A stretch of 64,000 nt of DNA from Pseudomonas peradeniyensis (GCF_014268935.2 NZ_JABWRJ020000001.1:682001-746000), one strand, 5' to 3'. Positions 37,798 to 47,501 are shown, numbered from the stretch's first letter. The notes: generated from the letters alone by a model not told the origin. Made by a program: numbers and translations.

Positions 37798-38988
37798 ATG
37801 GCTCATGTACCCCAGATCAAAATCCCCGCCACCTATATTCGTGGCGGCACCAGCAAAGGCGTGTTCTTCCGCCTCCAGGACCTGCCCGAGCGGGCCCAGA
37901 TCCCGGGCCCGGCCCGTGACGCCCTGCTGCTGCGGGTGATCGGCAGCCCCGACCCGTACGGCAAGCAGATCGACGGCATGGGCGGCGCCACCTCCAGCAC
38001 CAGCAAGACGGTGATCCTGTCGAAGAGCATCAAGGCCGACCACGACGTCGACTACCTGTTCGGCCAGGTCTCGATCGACAAGGCCTTCGTCGACTGGAGT
38101 GGCAACTGCGGCAACCTGTCCGCCGCGGTCGGCTCGTTCGCCATCAGCGGCGGGTTGGTCGATGCCAGCCGCATCCCGCGCAATGGCATCGCCACCGTGC
38201 GGATCTGGCAGGCCAACATCGGCAAGACCATCATCGCCCATGTGCCGATCACCGACGGCGAGGTGCAGGAAACCGGCGATTTCGAGCTTGACGGCGTGAC
38301 CTTCCCGGCCGCCGAGGTGCAGCTGGAATTCCTCGACCCGGCCGCCGACGAGGATGGTGACGGCGGGGCGATGTTCCCCACCGGCAACCTGGTCGACGAC
38401 CTCGAGGTGCCGGGTGTCGGCACCTTCAAGGCGACCCTGATCAACGCCGGCATCCCGACCATCTTCGTCAATGCCGCCGATATCGGCTATACCGGTACCG
38501 AGCTGCAGGACGCGATCAACGGCGATGCAGCGGCATTGCAGCGTTTCGAGACCATCCGTGCCCATGGCGCGGTGCGCATGGGGCTGATCGAGCACATCGA
38601 CCAGGCCGCTGGGCGCCAGCACACGCCGAAGGTGGCGTTCGTCGCGGCACCGACCGGCTATACCTCCTCCAGTGGCAAGGTTGTCGCCGCCGAGGACGTT
38701 GACTTGCTGGTGCGTGCGCTGTCGATGGGCAAGCTGCACCACGCGATGATGGGTACCGCGGCGGTGGCCATCGGCACCGCTGCGGCGATCCCGGGGACGC
38801 TGGTCAACCTTGCCGCCGGTGGCGGCGAACGAAGTGCCGTGCGTTTCGGCCATCCGTCCGGAACGTTGCGGGTCGGGGCCGAGGCGCGTCGGGTGGACGG
38901 GCAATGGACCGTGACCAAGGCAATCATGAGCCGAAGCGCTCGGGTGCTGATGGAGGGCTGGGTGCGCGTGCCCGGTGATAGTTTCTAA
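37798..38988 (+). CDS. prpF: 2-methylaconitate cis-trans isomerase PrpF
   Basis: This 396-residue protein of the diaminopimelate epimerase/proline racemase-like fold isomerises 2-methyl-trans-aconitate to the cis form, linking AcnD to AcnB. Family motifs are ATYIRGGTSKGVFF at the N-terminus, DGMGGATSSTSKT, the active-site region DWSGNCGNLS, and a C-terminal GTAAVAIGTAAAIPGT. ATG 37798 has AGGA upstream (11 bases); ATG 37786 is a possible alternative adding four residues. Confidence 0.94.
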   Translation: MAHVPQIKIPATYIRGGTSKGVFFRLQDLPERAQIPGPARDALLLRVIGSPDPYGKQIDGMGGATSSTSKTVILSKSIKADHDVDYLFGQVSIDKAFVDWSGNCGNLSAAVGSFAISGGLVDASRIPRNGIATVRIWQANIGKTIIAHVPITDGEVQETGDFELDGVTFPAAEVQLEFLDPAADEDGDGGAMFPTGNLVDDLEVPGVGTFKATLINAGIPTIFVNAADIGYTGTELQDAINGDAAALQRFETIRAHGAVRMGLIEHIDQAAGRQHTPKVAFVAAPTGYTSSSGKVVAAEDVDLLVRALSMGKLHHAMMGTAAVAIGTAAAIPGTLVNLAAGGGERSAVRFGHPSGTLRVGAEARRVDGQWTVTKAIMSRSARVLMEGWVRVPGDSF

Positions 38989-39017
38989 GGCATCAGTAGT
39001 GCTCGGCATTCGTTGAG

Positions 39018-39137
39018 CGGGGCCGCTCTCGCGGCCCATCGCCGGCAAGCCGGCTCCCACAGGGATAGCGCTTGGCTTGAGGGCGGCGCGGTCGGGGTGG
39101 GAGCCGGCTTGCCGGCGATGGGCTGCGCCGCAGCCCC
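39018..39137. repeat. REP pair in the prpF-prpD gap
   Basis: Inverted arms carry the stem variant GCCGG-CTTG-CCGGC (…CATCGCCGGCAAGCCGGCTC and complement), flanked by CGGGGCCGC and GCAGCCCC hairpin remnants. Confidence 0.9.
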
Positions 39138-39156
39138 AGTTGCAAAGGAGCCGCCA

Positions 39157-40641
39157 ATGAGCGCCAATACTGAATCCAACACCCGCCCCGACTACGACCA
39201 GGTCCTGCAGACCCTCGCCGACTACGTGCTCGGCTACCGCGTCGATTCCCCCGAAGCCCTGAACACCGCCCGCCATTGCCTGATGGACACCCTGGGCTGC
39301 GGCCTGCTGGCCCTGCGCTTCCCCGAATGCACCAAGCATCTTGGCCCGTTGGTCGAAGGCACAATCGTCCCCCATGGCGCTCGCGTGCCGGGCACCAGCT
39401 ACCGCCTTGACCCGGTCAAGGCCGCCTGGGACATCGGCTGCATCGTCCGCTGGCTGGACTACAACGACACCTGGCTGGCGGCGGAGTGGGGCCATCCCTC
39501 GGACAACCTCGGCGGTATCCTGGCGGTTACCGACCACCTCTCGCAAACGCGTTTGGCCAATGGCGAGGCGCCCCTGGTCATGCGCGAGGTGCTCGATGCC
39601 ATGGTCATGGCCCACGAGATCCAGGGCGTGCTGGCGCTGGAGAACTCGTTCAACCGGGTCGGCCTGGACCATGTGCTGCTGGTCAAGGTCGCCTCCACGG
39701 CGGTCTGCGCCAAGCTGATGGGCGCCAATCGCGAGCAACTGCTGTCGGCGCTGTCCCACGCCTTCGTCGATGGCCAGGCCCTGCGCACCTACCGCCACGC
39801 GCCCAATGCCGGGTCGCGCAAGTCATGGGCAGCGGGGGATGCCTCCAGCCGCGGCGTGCGCCTGGCCGATATCGCCCTGCGTGGCGAGATGGGCGTGCCC
39901 GGTGCGCTGACCGCCAGGCAGTGGGGCTTCTACGATGTGTCGTTCAGCCACACCAACAAGGACCTGGCGCTCAAGCCCGAGCCGCTGCGTGAACTGCGCC
40001 TGCCGCAGCCGTTGGGCAGCTACGTGATGGAAAACGTGCTGTTCAAGATCAGCTTCCCCGCCGAGTTCCACGCCCAGACCGCCTGCGAGGCCGCGGTGAC
40101 CCTGCACCCGCAGGTGCGCAACCGCCTGCACGAGATCGACCGGATCGTCATCACCACCCATGAGTCGGCGATTCGCATCATTTCCAAGGAGGGCCCGCTG
40201 GCCAACGCCGCGGACCGCGACCACTGCCTGCAATACATGACGGCGGTGCCGTTGATATTCGGTGACCTGGTGGCCGAGCACTACGAGGATGCCTTCCATG
40301 CCGCGCACCCGAGCATCGACCGCCTGCGCGAGAAGATGGTGATCGTCGAGGAGCCGCGCTTCAGCCGCGAGTACCTGGAGGCCGACAAACGCTCCATCGC
40401 TAATGGCGTACAGGTGTTCTTCAAGGACGGCTCGCACACGCCGCAGGTAGTGGTGGAGTACCCGATCGGGCATCGGCGTCGGCGGGAGGAGGGGATGCCG
40501 TTGCTCGAGGCCAAGTTCCGCGAGAACCTGGCGACGCGGTTTGCGCGGCAGCGCTGTGAGGAGATCGTGGCGTTGTGCAAGGACCAGGCGAGGCTGGAGG
40601 GCATGCCGGTGCACAGGTTTGTCGATCTGTTCGTGATTTGA
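39157..40641 (+). CDS. prpD: 2-methylcitrate dehydratase PrpD
   Basis: This 494-residue MmgE/PrpD-family dehydratase is independent of Fe/S. Recognisable blocks include [55 protein letters not shown] and [14 protein letters not shown]. It duplicates the reaction of AcnD but gives the cis product directly, so PrpF is not needed on this branch. AAGGAG six bases before ATG 39157 fixes the start. It is the last gene of the prp cluster; a REP pair and a bidirectional terminator follow. Confidence 0.95.
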   Translation: MSANTESNTRPDYDQVLQTLADYVLGYRVDSPEALNTARHCLMDTLGCGLLALRFPECTKHLGPLVEGTIVPHGARVPGTSYRLDPVKAAWDIGCIVRWLDYNDTWLAAEWGHPSDNLGGILAVTDHLSQTRLANGEAPLVMREVLDAMVMAHEIQGVLALENSFNRVGLDHVLLVKVASTAVCAKLMGANREQLLSALSHAFVDGQALRTYRHAPNAGSRKSWAAGDASSRGVRLADIALRGEMGVPGALTARQWGFYDVSFSHTNKDLALKPEPLRELRLPQPLGSYVMENVLFKISFPAEFHAQTACEAAVTLHPQVRNRLHEIDRIVITTHESAIRIISKEGPLANAADRDHCLQYMTAVPLIFGDLVAEHYEDAFHAAHPSIDRLREKMVIVEEPRFSREYLEADKRSIANGVQVFFKDGSHTPQVVVEYPIGHRRRREEGMPLLEAKFRENLATRFARQRCEEIVALCKDQARLEGMPVHRFVDLFVI

Positions 40642-40652
40642 TGTTGCCTGTT

Positions 40653-40748
40653 GCGGCCTCATCGCTGGCAAGCCAGCTCCCACAGGTTTGGCGCAGACCT
40701 TGAGCACTGCGCGATCCTGTGGGAGCTGGCTTGCCAGCGATGAGGCCG
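40653..40748. repeat. REP pair downstream of prpD
   Basis: Inverted arms carry the stem variant GCTGG-CTTG-CCAGC (…CTCATCGCTGGCAAGCCAGC and complement). Confidence 0.9.
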
Positions 40749-40757
40749 GCGGCGCTA

Positions 40758-40796
40758 ACAAAAAAGCCCCGGTATCTCTACCGGGGCTTCTTCTTA
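40758..40796. terminator. Bidirectional terminator between prpD and acnB
   Basis: AAAAAAGCCCCGGTA-TCTC-TACCGGGGCTTCTTC: a 9-bp GC stem with an A-run on one side and a T-rich run on the other. Confidence 0.9.
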
Positions 40797-40824
40797 CCGC
40801 TTGTAACTTACCACTTGCAGCTGC

Positions 40825-43434
40825 TTACGCCTGAACCACCGGGATCTTGGCGTTGGCCGCGGCTTCGCGGAACTCGGCGATCTGGTCGAAGCTCAGGTAG
40901 CGGTAGACGTCGGCAGCCATGCTGTCGATGTCTTTCGCGTACTGCATGTACTCTTCGACGGTCGGCAGCTTGCCGATGATCGAAGCCACAGCAGCCAGCT
41001 CGGCCGAGGCCAGGTACACGTTGGTGGCGTCGCCCAGACGGTTCGGGAAGTTACGGGTCGAAGTGGAGACTACGGTGGAACCGGTCTGCACACGTGCCTG
41101 GTTACCCATGCACAGCGAGCAGCCTGGCATTTCCATGCGCGCGCCAGCCTTGCCGTAGATGCCGTAGTAGCCTTCCTCGGTCAGCTGGTGGGCGTCCATC
41201 TTGGTTGGCGGGGCCAGCCACAGGCGGGTCGGGATACCGCCCTTGACCTTGTCCAGCAGCTTGCCGGCGGCGCGGAAGTGACCGATGTTGGTCATGCACG
41301 AACCGATGAACACTTCGTCGATCTTCTGGCCCTGTACGGTCGACAGCAGGCGTGCGTCGTCCGGGTCGTTCGGCGCGCAGAGCACAGGCTCCTTGACGTC
41401 GGCCAGGTCGATTTCGATGATCTCGGCGTATTCGGCGTCCTTGTCGGCTTCCAGCAGCACCGGGTTGGCCAGCCAGGCTTCCATCGCCTGGGCACGACGC
41501 TCCAGGGTACGGGCATCGCCGTAGCCTTCGCTGATCATCCAGCGCAGCAGGGTGATGTTGGACTGCAGGTACTCGGCGATGGCCTTCTCTGGCAGCTTGA
41601 TGGTGCAACCGGCGGCGGAACGTTCGGCCGAGGCGTCGGACAGCTCGAAGGCTTGCTCGACGGTCAGGTCGTTCAGGCCTTCGATCTCCAGGATGCGGCC
41701 GGAGAAGGCGTTCTTCTTGCCTTTCTTCTCGACGGTCAGCAGGCCTTTCTGGATGGCGTAGTAAGGGATGGCATGCACCAGGTCACGCAGGGTGATGCCA
41801 GGCTGCAGCTTGCCCTTGAAGCGGACCAGGATCGACTCCGGCATGTCCAGCGGCATGACGCCGGTGGCGGCGGCGAAGGCCACCAGGCCGGAACCGGCCG
41901 GGAACGAGATGCCGATCGGGAAGCGGGTGTGCGAGTCGCCACCGGTGCCGACGGTGTCAGGCATCAGCATGCGGTTCAGCCAGCTGTGGATGATGCCGTC
42001 GCCTGGGCGCAGCGACACGCCGCCACGGGTGCGGATGAAGTCTGGCAGGGTGTGGTGGGTGGTGACGTCGATCGGCTTCGGATAGGCCGCGGTGTGGCAG
42101 AACGACTGCATCACCAGGTCGGCGGAGAAGCCCAGGCACGCCAGGTCTTTCAGCTCGTCGCGGGTCATCGGGCCCGTGGTGTCCTGGGAACCGACGGTGG
42201 TCATCTTCGGCTCGCAGTAGGTGCCTGGACGCACGCCCTGGCCTTCCGGCAGGCCGCAGGCGCGACCGACCATCTTCTGCGCCAGGGTGAAGCCCTTGGT
42301 CGAAGCGGCTGGCTGCTCGGGTTTCTTGAACAGGTCCGATGGAGCCTGGCCCAGTTCGGCGCGGGCTTTCTCGGTCAGGCCACGGCCGACGATCAGCGGG
42401 ATACGGCCACCGGCGCGGACTTCGTCGAGCAGTACTTCGGTCTTCAGTTCGAAGCTGGTGACCAGCTCGTCGCTGCCATGACGGCGCACTTCACCTTTGA
42501 ACGGGTAGACGTCGATGACGTCGCCCATGGCCAGGTTGGTGCAGTCGAATTCGATCGGCAGGGCGCCGGCGTCTTCCATGGTGTTGTAGAAGATCGGGGC
42601 GATCTTGGTGCCGAAGCAGAAACCACCGGCGCGCTTGTTCGGCACGTACGGGATGTCGTCGCCGAAGAACCACAGCACCGAGTTGGTGGCGGATTTACGC
42701 GAGGAACCGGTACCGACCACGTCACCGACGTAGGCAACCGGGAAGCCTTTGGCTTTCACGGCTTCGATCTGGGCCAGCGGGCCGACCGAACCTGGCTGCG
42801 AAGGCTCGATGCCGTCGCGGGCCATCTTCAGCATGGCCAGGGCGTGCAGTGGGATGTCAGGGCGCGACCAGGCGTCCGGGGCAGGGGACAGGTCGTCGGT
42901 GTTGGTTTCGCCAGGCACCTTGAACACGGTCAGGGTGTACTTGTCGGCGATCGCCGGACGGCTGGTGAACCACTCGCCGGCAGCCCAGGATTCCAGCACG
43001 GCCTTGGCATGGGCGTTGCCAGCCTTGGCTTTTTCAGCCACATCGTGGAAGGCATCGAACATCAGCAGGGTGTGCTTGAGCTGTTCGGCCGCGACGGCGC
43101 CCAGTTCGGCGTCGTCCAGCAGCGCGACCAGCGTCTCGATGTTGTAGCCGCCCTGCATGGTGCCCAGCAGCTCGGTGGCGTGCTTGCGGTCGATCAGCGG
43201 GGACTTGGCTTCACCCTTGGCGACGGCGGAGAGGAACGCGGCCTTGACGTAGGCGGCTTCGTCGACCCCTGGCGGAACGCGGTTGGTGATCAGGTCTACG
43301 AGGAAGGCTTCTTCGCCGGCCGGCGGGTTTTTCAGCAGCTCGACCAGGCCTGCAGTTTGTTCGGCGTTCAGCGGCTGGGGCACGATACCCAGAGCGGCAC
43401 GCTCTTCGATGTGTTTGCGGTAGGCTTCAAGCAC
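40825..43434 (-). CDS. acnB: Aconitate hydratase B / 2-methylisocitrate dehydratase
   Basis: This 869-residue main TCA-cycle aconitase begins [15 protein letters not shown] after the initiator, the AcnB-specific HEAT-like domain. The swivel domain follows ([16 protein letters not shown]), then the catalytic domain with Fe/S cysteines in [11 protein letters not shown] and [11 protein letters not shown] and substrate motifs [11 protein letters not shown]. The start is GTG at 43434 with GAGGG eight bases upstream, giving the usual 869 residues; an ATG five codons earlier is less likely. AcnB also hydrates 2-methyl-cis-aconitate, so its place beside the prp cluster is meaningful. The leader contains a large hairpin element. 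Confidence 0.97.
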   Translation of the reverse strand: MLEAYRKHIEERAALGIVPQPLNAEQTAGLVELLKNPPAGEEAFLVDLITNRVPPGVDEAAYVKAAFLSAVAKGEAKSPLIDRKHATELLGTMQGGYNIETLVALLDDAELGAVAAEQLKHTLLMFDAFHDVAEKAKAGNAHAKAVLESWAAGEWFTSRPAIADKYTLTVFKVPGETNTDDLSPAPDAWSRPDIPLHALAMLKMARDGIEPSQPGSVGPLAQIEAVKAKGFPVAYVGDVVGTGSSRKSATNSVLWFFGDDIPYVPNKRAGGFCFGTKIAPIFYNTMEDAGALPIEFDCTNLAMGDVIDVYPFKGEVRRHGSDELVTSFELKTEVLLDEVRAGGRIPLIVGRGLTEKARAELGQAPSDLFKKPEQPAASTKGFTLAQKMVGRACGLPEGQGVRPGTYCEPKMTTVGSQDTTGPMTRDELKDLACLGFSADLVMQSFCHTAAYPKPIDVTTHHTLPDFIRTRGGVSLRPGDGIIHSWLNRMLMPDTVGTGGDSHTRFPIGISFPAGSGLVAFAAATGVMPLDMPESILVRFKGKLQPGITLRDLVHAIPYYAIQKGLLTVEKKGKKNAFSGRILEIEGLNDLTVEQAFELSDASAERSAAGCTIKLPEKAIAEYLQSNITLLRWMISEGYGDARTLERRAQAMEAWLANPVLLEADKDAEYAEIIEIDLADVKEPVLCAPNDPDDARLLSTVQGQKIDEVFIGSCMTNIGHFRAAGKLLDKVKGGIPTRLWLAPPTKMDAHQLTEEGYYGIYGKAGARMEMPGCSLCMGNQARVQTGSTVVSTSTRNFPNRLGDATNVYLASAELAAVASIIGKLPTVEEYMQYAKDIDSMAADVYRYLSFDQIAEFREAAANAKIPVVQA

Positions 43435-43557
43435 AGTTATTACCCTCATCAGTGGTCCCTAAAGGGAGTCCGGGACGCTCATCCAGCATTCCCATGCACC
43501 CATGCGCTCAAGACGGCTTTTTGGGCCGGCAAGCCAGGGTCGCAGAGAATCCTTACA

Positions 43558-43694
43558 GAAGCTGCTTTCAAAGTTTTACGCCTGTAGAACGGAAGGCTGA
43601 TGAGGGGTTGGCCATGGCCATGCGCGCTTGCATGGACAGGGCCAACGCCGTTCTACCGGATGAACTGTGCTCGTGACGCTTTGAAAACAGCTTC
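43558..43694. repeat. 137-bp nested inverted repeat in the acnB leader
   Basis: Paired segments from outside in are GAAGCTGCTTTCAAAG (43558-43573) with CTTTGAAAACAGCTTC (43679-43694, 15 of 16), GTAGAACGG with CCGTTCTAC, GTTGGCC with GGCCAAC, and CCATGC with GCATGG around a 6-base loop. It lies between the acnB promoter and start codon, so it would be transcribed. Confidence 0.75.
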
Positions 43695-43727
43695 CAACGG
43701 ACATTGTTGCCTTGAAAAGGCGGAGTG

Positions 43728-43756
43728 ATTCTACGGCAAAAATAAGCCGAAAGTAA
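43728..43756 (-). promoter_or_regulatory. Promoter of acnB
   Basis: On the minus strand TTACTT (43756-43751), a 17-base spacer and TAGAAT (43733-43728). The predicted transcript has a leader of about 285 bases. Between this promoter and the DUF1289 gene (43757-43843) nothing else was recognised. Confidence 0.6.
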
Positions 43757-43843
43757 GGCGGCGTAGATGACTTTAACGGGTGACCCTGGTTAGACAAAGG
43801 GCTAACATGAACCGGTGTTCCACCGCCAAGCCGTTGTTTCTAC

Positions 43844-44323
43844 ATGTCCAACCAATCCATCAAGACCCCTTGCGTCGGCCTGTGCTCCACGGTCTACGGC
43901 GACCTGGTGTGCCGCGGCTGCAAGCGCTTTCACCACGAAGTGATCCACTGGAACGGCTACGACGACGAGCAGAAGCGCGCCGTGTGGCTGCGCCTGGAGC
44001 AACTGCTGGTGCAGGTGATGATGGCCAAGCTGGAAGTGTTCGACAAAGAGCTGCTGCGCCAGCAGCTGGAGCAGCGTTCGATCCGCTTCGTGGCGCACCA
44101 GTCCGAGTATTGCTGGGCGTATCAGCTGATCGCCCGCGGGGCGCGGATGATCCGTGACCTGGAGGCGTACGGGATGGCGCTGCTGCCGGAGTTCCGCGAC
44201 TGGGAACTGCCGCAGTTGCGCGATGCCATCGACCGGGAATTCTTCCTGCTGTCGGAGGCGCATTACCAGCGCTATATCGCGCCGAGCTTTCTGCGTGATG
44301 CCCTGGATCGCGGGCAGGGCTGA
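43844..44323 (+). CDS. DUF1289 domain-containing protein
   Basis: This 159-residue protein has the DUF1289 signature at its N-terminus: Cys10, Cys14, Cys23 and Cys26 in the pattern C-x3-C-x8-C-x2-C (TPCVGLCS, VCRGCKR). The four cysteines could hold a metal or Fe/S cluster. The rest is helical, soluble, and rich in Leu, Gln and Arg. DUF1289 proteins have no settled function. No strong ribosome site is visible before ATG 43844. It reads towards queD, with a perfect 17-bp hairpin between. Confidence 0.85.
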   Translation: MSNQSIKTPCVGLCSTVYGDLVCRGCKRFHHEVIHWNGYDDEQKRAVWLRLEQLLVQVMMAKLEVFDKELLRQQLEQRSIRFVAHQSEYCWAYQLIARGARMIRDLEAYGMALLPEFRDWELPQLRDAIDREFFLLSEAHYQRYIAPSFLRDALDRGQG

Positions 44324-44340
44324 GTTCTGGGGTGGTAGTG

Positions 44341-44376
44341 CTGGCCTCTTCGCGGGCAAGCCCGCGAAGAGGCCAG
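44341..44376. terminator. Perfect hairpin between DUF1289 gene and queD (REP-derived)
   Basis: CTGGCCTCTTCGCGGGC, an AA centre and its exact complement. The core GCGGGCAAGCCCGC is a REP core, but T-runs are missing, so it may be a shortened REP acting as terminator for two convergent genes. Confidence 0.6.
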
Positions 44377-44389
44377 TGAAGATCCCTGA

Positions 44390-44746
44390 TCAGTCGCCGG
44401 TGTACTCGCACCCGCTGGTGCAAGTCTCATGGATCCGCACCTTCGACAGCTCCGGCAGCAGCGGCTTGACCTGGTCCCAGATCCACTTGGCGATCACTTC
44501 GCTGGTGGGGTTTTCCAGGCCCGGAATGTCGTTCAGGTAGTTGTGGTCCAATTGCTCGTAGATCGGCTTGAAGATCGCCTTGATCTCGGAGAAGTCGCGG
44601 ATCCAGCCGGTGTGCGGATCGAGCGGGCCGGTCAGGTGCAGGGCGACCTTGAACGAGTGGCCATGCAGGCGACCGCACTTGTGGCCGGCAGGGACGTTGG
44701 GCAGGCGGTGAGCCGATTCGAAGGTAAATTCCTTAAAGATTTCCAC
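44390..44746 (-). CDS. queD: 6-carboxy-5,6,7,8-tetrahydropterin synthase QueD
   Basis: This 118-residue enzyme of queuosine/7-deazapurine synthesis converts dihydroneopterin triphosphate to 6-carboxytetrahydropterin. Zn ligands His13, His28 and His30 (SAHRLP; RLHGHSF) and catalytic Cys24 (KCGRLHG) are present. The C-terminal substrate Glu is in [10 protein letters not shown]. Length agrees with the family (about 120). Confidence 0.95.
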   Translation of the reverse strand: MEIFKEFTFESAHRLPNVPAGHKCGRLHGHSFKVALHLTGPLDPHTGWIRDFSEIKAIFKPIYEQLDHNYLNDIPGLENPTSEVIAKWIWDQVKPLLPELSKVRIHETCTSGCEYTGD

Positions 44747-44799
44747 GCTGGCATAACTCTGTGTGAATCAACGATGCGCGCAGTCTACCAGCATGCCCG

Positions 44800-45879
44800 C
44801 TACAAGGCTTGCAACCGATCCTGCAACCGCCCGGTGGCGATCAGCTCCAGCAGTTCGTCGCCCAGGCGCCGGCTTTCGGCCATGGCCTGGTACCAGTAGT
44901 GCCTGCGGCCCGGCGCATCGCCCATGAAGCGCTTGAAGTCGTTGCGGTCCGGCAGCTTGCCGTAGGGCAGGGCGGCCAGGTATTGCGGCGACGGGGTCAT
45001 CAGCAGCACGTTCTGCAGGCGCGTGGCGTCGCCCTTGCGCCAGGGCAGGGCCTTGTCGAACCAGCCGGGCACCACCTTGTCGGTGAAGTGCGGGTAGAGC
45101 ACCAGGTCGTCGCCCTGGTAGGGCAGGTCCAGGTGATAGTCGAGCAGGCCGCCGTCGCGGTAGGTGCCGGCGCCGGCGCCGGGAATGTCGCGCACGCCTT
45201 CCATGACCATGGGGATCGAGCCCGAGGCGAGCAGGGCGTGGCGCAGGTTGGCCAGGTCCAGCGGCAGGCTGCGCGACGGGAAGTCGGTCAGTGGCTCCAG
45301 CGGCGGGGCGGCGCGTTGGTCGTGGAGGATGACCCGCTCGAAATGCCGGCCCAGGCGCGAGCGCCCCAGCAGGTTGCTGGCGATCACCGAGGACAGGCCC
45401 ATGCCCAGGCGGCCGCGGTGGTCGTGGGCGAGCTGGCCATGGCTCTTCACCACCAGGATGTTCAGGCGATAGTGCGGGTTGGCCAGGACCTGCCCGTCGC
45501 GGCCTTGCAGCAGGTCGTCGAGCATGCGCTGGCAGCTCTGGCTGATCTCTTTCGGCGTCACGCCCTTGGCGAAGTCCTGCTCGGTGTACAGCTCGCCCAG
45601 GCGGCGGAGGCCGGCGACCGGATCGTCGAGGCAGGCGCTGGCGAAGCGCCAGGCACCGATCGAGGCGCCGATCAGCGCGCGCTGGCGCGGCGCGCTGGGC
45701 AGCCATTCACCGAACAACGCCAGGTCCAGGCCTTGGATCCCCAGCGGCTTGGGGCCACCGGCGGCACCCGGCAGCACACCGACATCGGCGGCCCGCAGGC
45801 CGCGCTCGCGGATCTGGCGCAGGGCACGCTGGCCGGCCTTGAAGGTCAGGGCGGGGTACTTGATGTGGATGGCGCTCAT
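44800..45879 (-). CDS. Patatin-like phospholipase family protein, second type
   Basis: This 359-residue predicted serine hydrolase has the patatin fold: glycine-rich PGAAGGPKPLG (about 37-47) as oxyanion motif, nucleophile elbow GASIG with Ser73, and catalytic Asp242 in YRDGG. It is only distantly related to the patatin-like gene at 5.4-6.5 kb: the oxyanion segment is different and lies farther from the N-terminus. No signal peptide. The substrate is unknown. ATG 45879 is preferred over an in-frame ATG 72 bases upstream. Confidence 0.85.
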   Translation of the reverse strand: MSAIHIKYPALTFKAGQRALRQIRERGLRAADVGVLPGAAGGPKPLGIQGLDLALFGEWLPSAPRQRALIGASIGAWRFASACLDDPVAGLRRLGELYTEQDFAKGVTPKEISQSCQRMLDDLLQGRDGQVLANPHYRLNILVVKSHGQLAHDHRGRLGMGLSSVIASNLLGRSRLGRHFERVILHDQRAAPPLEPLTDFPSRSLPLDLANLRHALLASGSIPMVMEGVRDIPGAGAGTYRDGGLLDYHLDLPYQGDDLVLYPHFTDKVVPGWFDKALPWRKGDATRLQNVLLMTPSPQYLAALPYGKLPDRNDFKRFMGDAPGRRHYWYQAMAESRRLGDELLELIATGRLQDRLQAL

Positions 45880-45953
45880 GGCGGGGTCTCGGGTGGGGCA
45901 GGCGGGCAGTATAGAGGTTTTGCCGGCTGTATCGCGGGGCTGGACGTACACAT

Positions 45954-46092
45954 CCCCTGTAGGAGCGGCCTTGTGTCGCGAAAGGGCCGCAAAGCGGCCC
46001 CAGGATTTCAGCGTTGATGCAAAGATCGCCGGGGCTGCTTTGCAGCCCTTTCCGACCGGTCCGACGCCTCGGCAAGGCCGCTCCTACAGGGG
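45954..46092. repeat. Composite REP element, copy 2 (variant arm on the right)
   Basis: Bounded by CCCCTGTAGGAGCGG and CCGCTCCTACAGGGG. The left arm is normal family B, and the right arm carries CCGACCGGTCCGACGCCTCG. The centre matches copy 1 and copy 3. The remainder of the gap (46093-46148) shows nothing clear. Confidence 0.9.
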
Positions 46093-46148
46093 ACTGCGCA
46101 TGGGCACCAAGAGCTGCGCTATCATGCGGCCAGCTGTTTTCAGGTTGA

Positions 46149-46175
46149 GTTAAGGACCGGTGGTTAATCTTAACC
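46149..46175. promoter_or_regulatory. Candidate operator upstream of the PepSY/two-component operon
   Basis: GGTTAATCTTAACC (46162-46175) is a palindrome of GGTTAA/TTAACC with a 2-base centre, preceded by GTTAAG at 46149-46154. TTAA-rich repeats of this kind are bound by OmpR-family regulators. The operon's own response regulator is the natural candidate. Confidence 0.5.
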
Positions 46176-46212
46176 CCGTAGACAAATTACATATCTCGCT
46201 GGAGAGAACCTC

Positions 46213-46518
46213 ATGAAAACTTTGACTGCCCTTGTTACTGCCGCCGCCCTGACGCTTGGCGCCAGCGTTGCCCTGGCCGATGTACCGGCTCACGAGATCA
46301 GTGGCCTGGAAAAGGCAGGTACCGTTCAGTCGCTGCAGAAAATCGCAGACATCGCCAAGGCCAAGCACCCAGGCGCCACCATCACCGATTCCGAACTGGA
46401 AAACACCTATGGCCGCTACGTGCTGAAGGTCGAGCTGCGTGATGCGCAGAACGCCGAGTGGGACGTGGACGTCGATGCCAAGACCGGTGAAGTGCTGCGG
46501 GACGCCCGGGACAACTGA
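46213..46518 (+). CDS. PepSY domain-containing periplasmic protein
   Basis: This 101-residue protein has a signal peptide (about 1-22, ending ALA before DVPA). The mature part is one PepSY domain (about 35-100), with KIADIAKAKHPGATITDSEL and VDAKTGEVL. PepSY modules often act as small inhibitors or sensors. GGAGAG lies about 8 bases before the ATG. Its stop overlaps the next start by one base (TGATG), opening a four-gene operon with a second PepSY protein, a response regulator and a sensor kinase. Confidence 0.88.
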   Translation: MKTLTALVTAAALTLGASVALADVPAHEISGLEKAGTVQSLQKIADIAKAKHPGATITDSELENTYGRYVLKVELRDAQNAEWDVDVDAKTGEVLRDARDN

Positions 46519-46832
46519 TGAGCGATCTACCGCGAACAACGCGCTATCTTGCCTTCGCACTGATGACCGTCTGCTCGCTGGCCGCCGCGCGCGACCTGGA
46601 TCAGGATGAAGCCCTGGCCCTTCGGCAAAAGGGCATCATCCTGCCGCTGGAGCAACTGCTCGAGTCCGCCCTGGGGCGTTACCCCGGGGCGCGGCTGTTG
46701 GAAGCGGAGCTGGAAGAGAAGCACGAGCGCTACGAGTACGAGGTCGAACTGCTGACCCCGGCCGGCGTGGTGCGCGAGATCAAGCTCGATGCCCGCACCG
46801 GCGAGTTGCTCAAAGACGAGGAAGACGACTGA
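46518..46832 (+). CDS. Second PepSY domain-containing protein
   Basis: This 104-residue protein has an N-terminal export signal (about 1-24, ending AAA) and a PepSY-like domain (LEQLLESALGRYPGARLLEAEL; IKLDARTGELL). It ends in a strongly acidic tail of Asp and Glu that could bind cations. It is translationally coupled on both sides: one-base overlap with the preceding gene and direct abutment (TGA-ATG) to the response regulator gene. Confidence 0.87.
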   Translation: MSDLPRTTRYLAFALMTVCSLAAARDLDQDEALALRQKGIILPLEQLLESALGRYPGARLLEAELEEKHERYEYEVELLTPAGVVREIKLDARTGELLKDEEDD

Positions 46833-47501
46833 ATGCGCCTGCTGCTTGTCGAGGACAATGTCCCCCTGGCCGACGAACTGACCGCCGCCCTACAACGCCA
46901 GGGCTACGCCGTGGACTGGCTGGCCGATGGCCGCGACGCGGTGTACCAGGGCCAGAGCGAACCCTACGACCTGATCATCCTCGACCTCGGCCTGCCCGGC
47001 TTGCCGGGGCTCGAGGTACTGGCGCAGTGGCGCGCGGCCGGCCTGGCCACCCCGGTGCTGATCCTCACCGCCCGCGGCTCCTGGGCCGAGCGGATCGAGG
47101 GGCTCAAGGCCGGCGCCGACGATTACCTGAGCAAGCCGTTCCACCCCGAGGAGCTGCAACTGCGCATCCAGGCCCTGCTGCGCCGGGCCAAGGGACTGGC
47201 CAACCAGCCGAAGCTGGAAGCGGCCGGCCTGCACCTGGACGAATCGCGCCAGTGCGTGAGCCGCGAGGGTGTCGATGTCCAGCTCACCGCCGCCGAGTTC
47301 CGCCTGCTGCGCTACTTCATGCTGCATCCGGGGCAGGTGCTGTCCAAGAGCCACCTGGCCGAGCACCTGTATGACGGCGAAACCGAGCGCGACTCCAATG
47401 TGCTGGAGGTTCACGTCAACCATCTGCGGCGCAAGCTCGGCCGCAGCGTGATCGAGACCCGCCGCGGCCAGGGTTACGTGTACGCCGGGAGCGCCGCGTG
47501 A
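46833..47501 (+). CDS. OmpR-family response regulator
   Basis: This 222-residue regulator has a receiver domain (about 1-115) with acidic pocket Glu7/Asp8, phospho-acceptor Asp51 (LILDLGLPG), Thr in LTARGS and Lys in LSKPF. The C-terminal winged helix (about 125-220) has [15 protein letters not shown] and [15 protein letters not shown]. The gene order PepSY-PepSY-regulator-kinase recalls cation- or iron-responsive systems of Pseudomonas such as BqsRS/CarRS. That equivalence is suggestive, not shown. It overlaps the kinase gene by four bases. Confidence 0.93.
   Translation: MRLLLVEDNVPLADELTAALQRQGYAVDWLADGRDAVYQGQSEPYDLIILDLGLPGLPGLEVLAQWRAAGLATPVLILTARGSWAERIEGLKAGADDYLSKPFHPEELQLRIQALLRRAKGLANQPKLEAAGLHLDESRQCVSREGVDVQLTAAEFRLLRYFMLHPGQVLSKSHLAEHLYDGETERDSNVLEVHVNHLRRKLGRSVIETRRGQGYVYAGSAA

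Noticed and set aside
43452..43676. Open frame of 74 codons inside the acnB leader
   Set aside because: It coincides with the palindromic element and has no ribosome site; structure explains the sequence better than coding.
46149..46175. Exact BqsR box (TTAAG-N6-TTAAG)
   Set aside because: The TTAAG-like units here are separated by 9 bases and partly inverted, so the defined tandem motif is not present; only a general operator is claimed.
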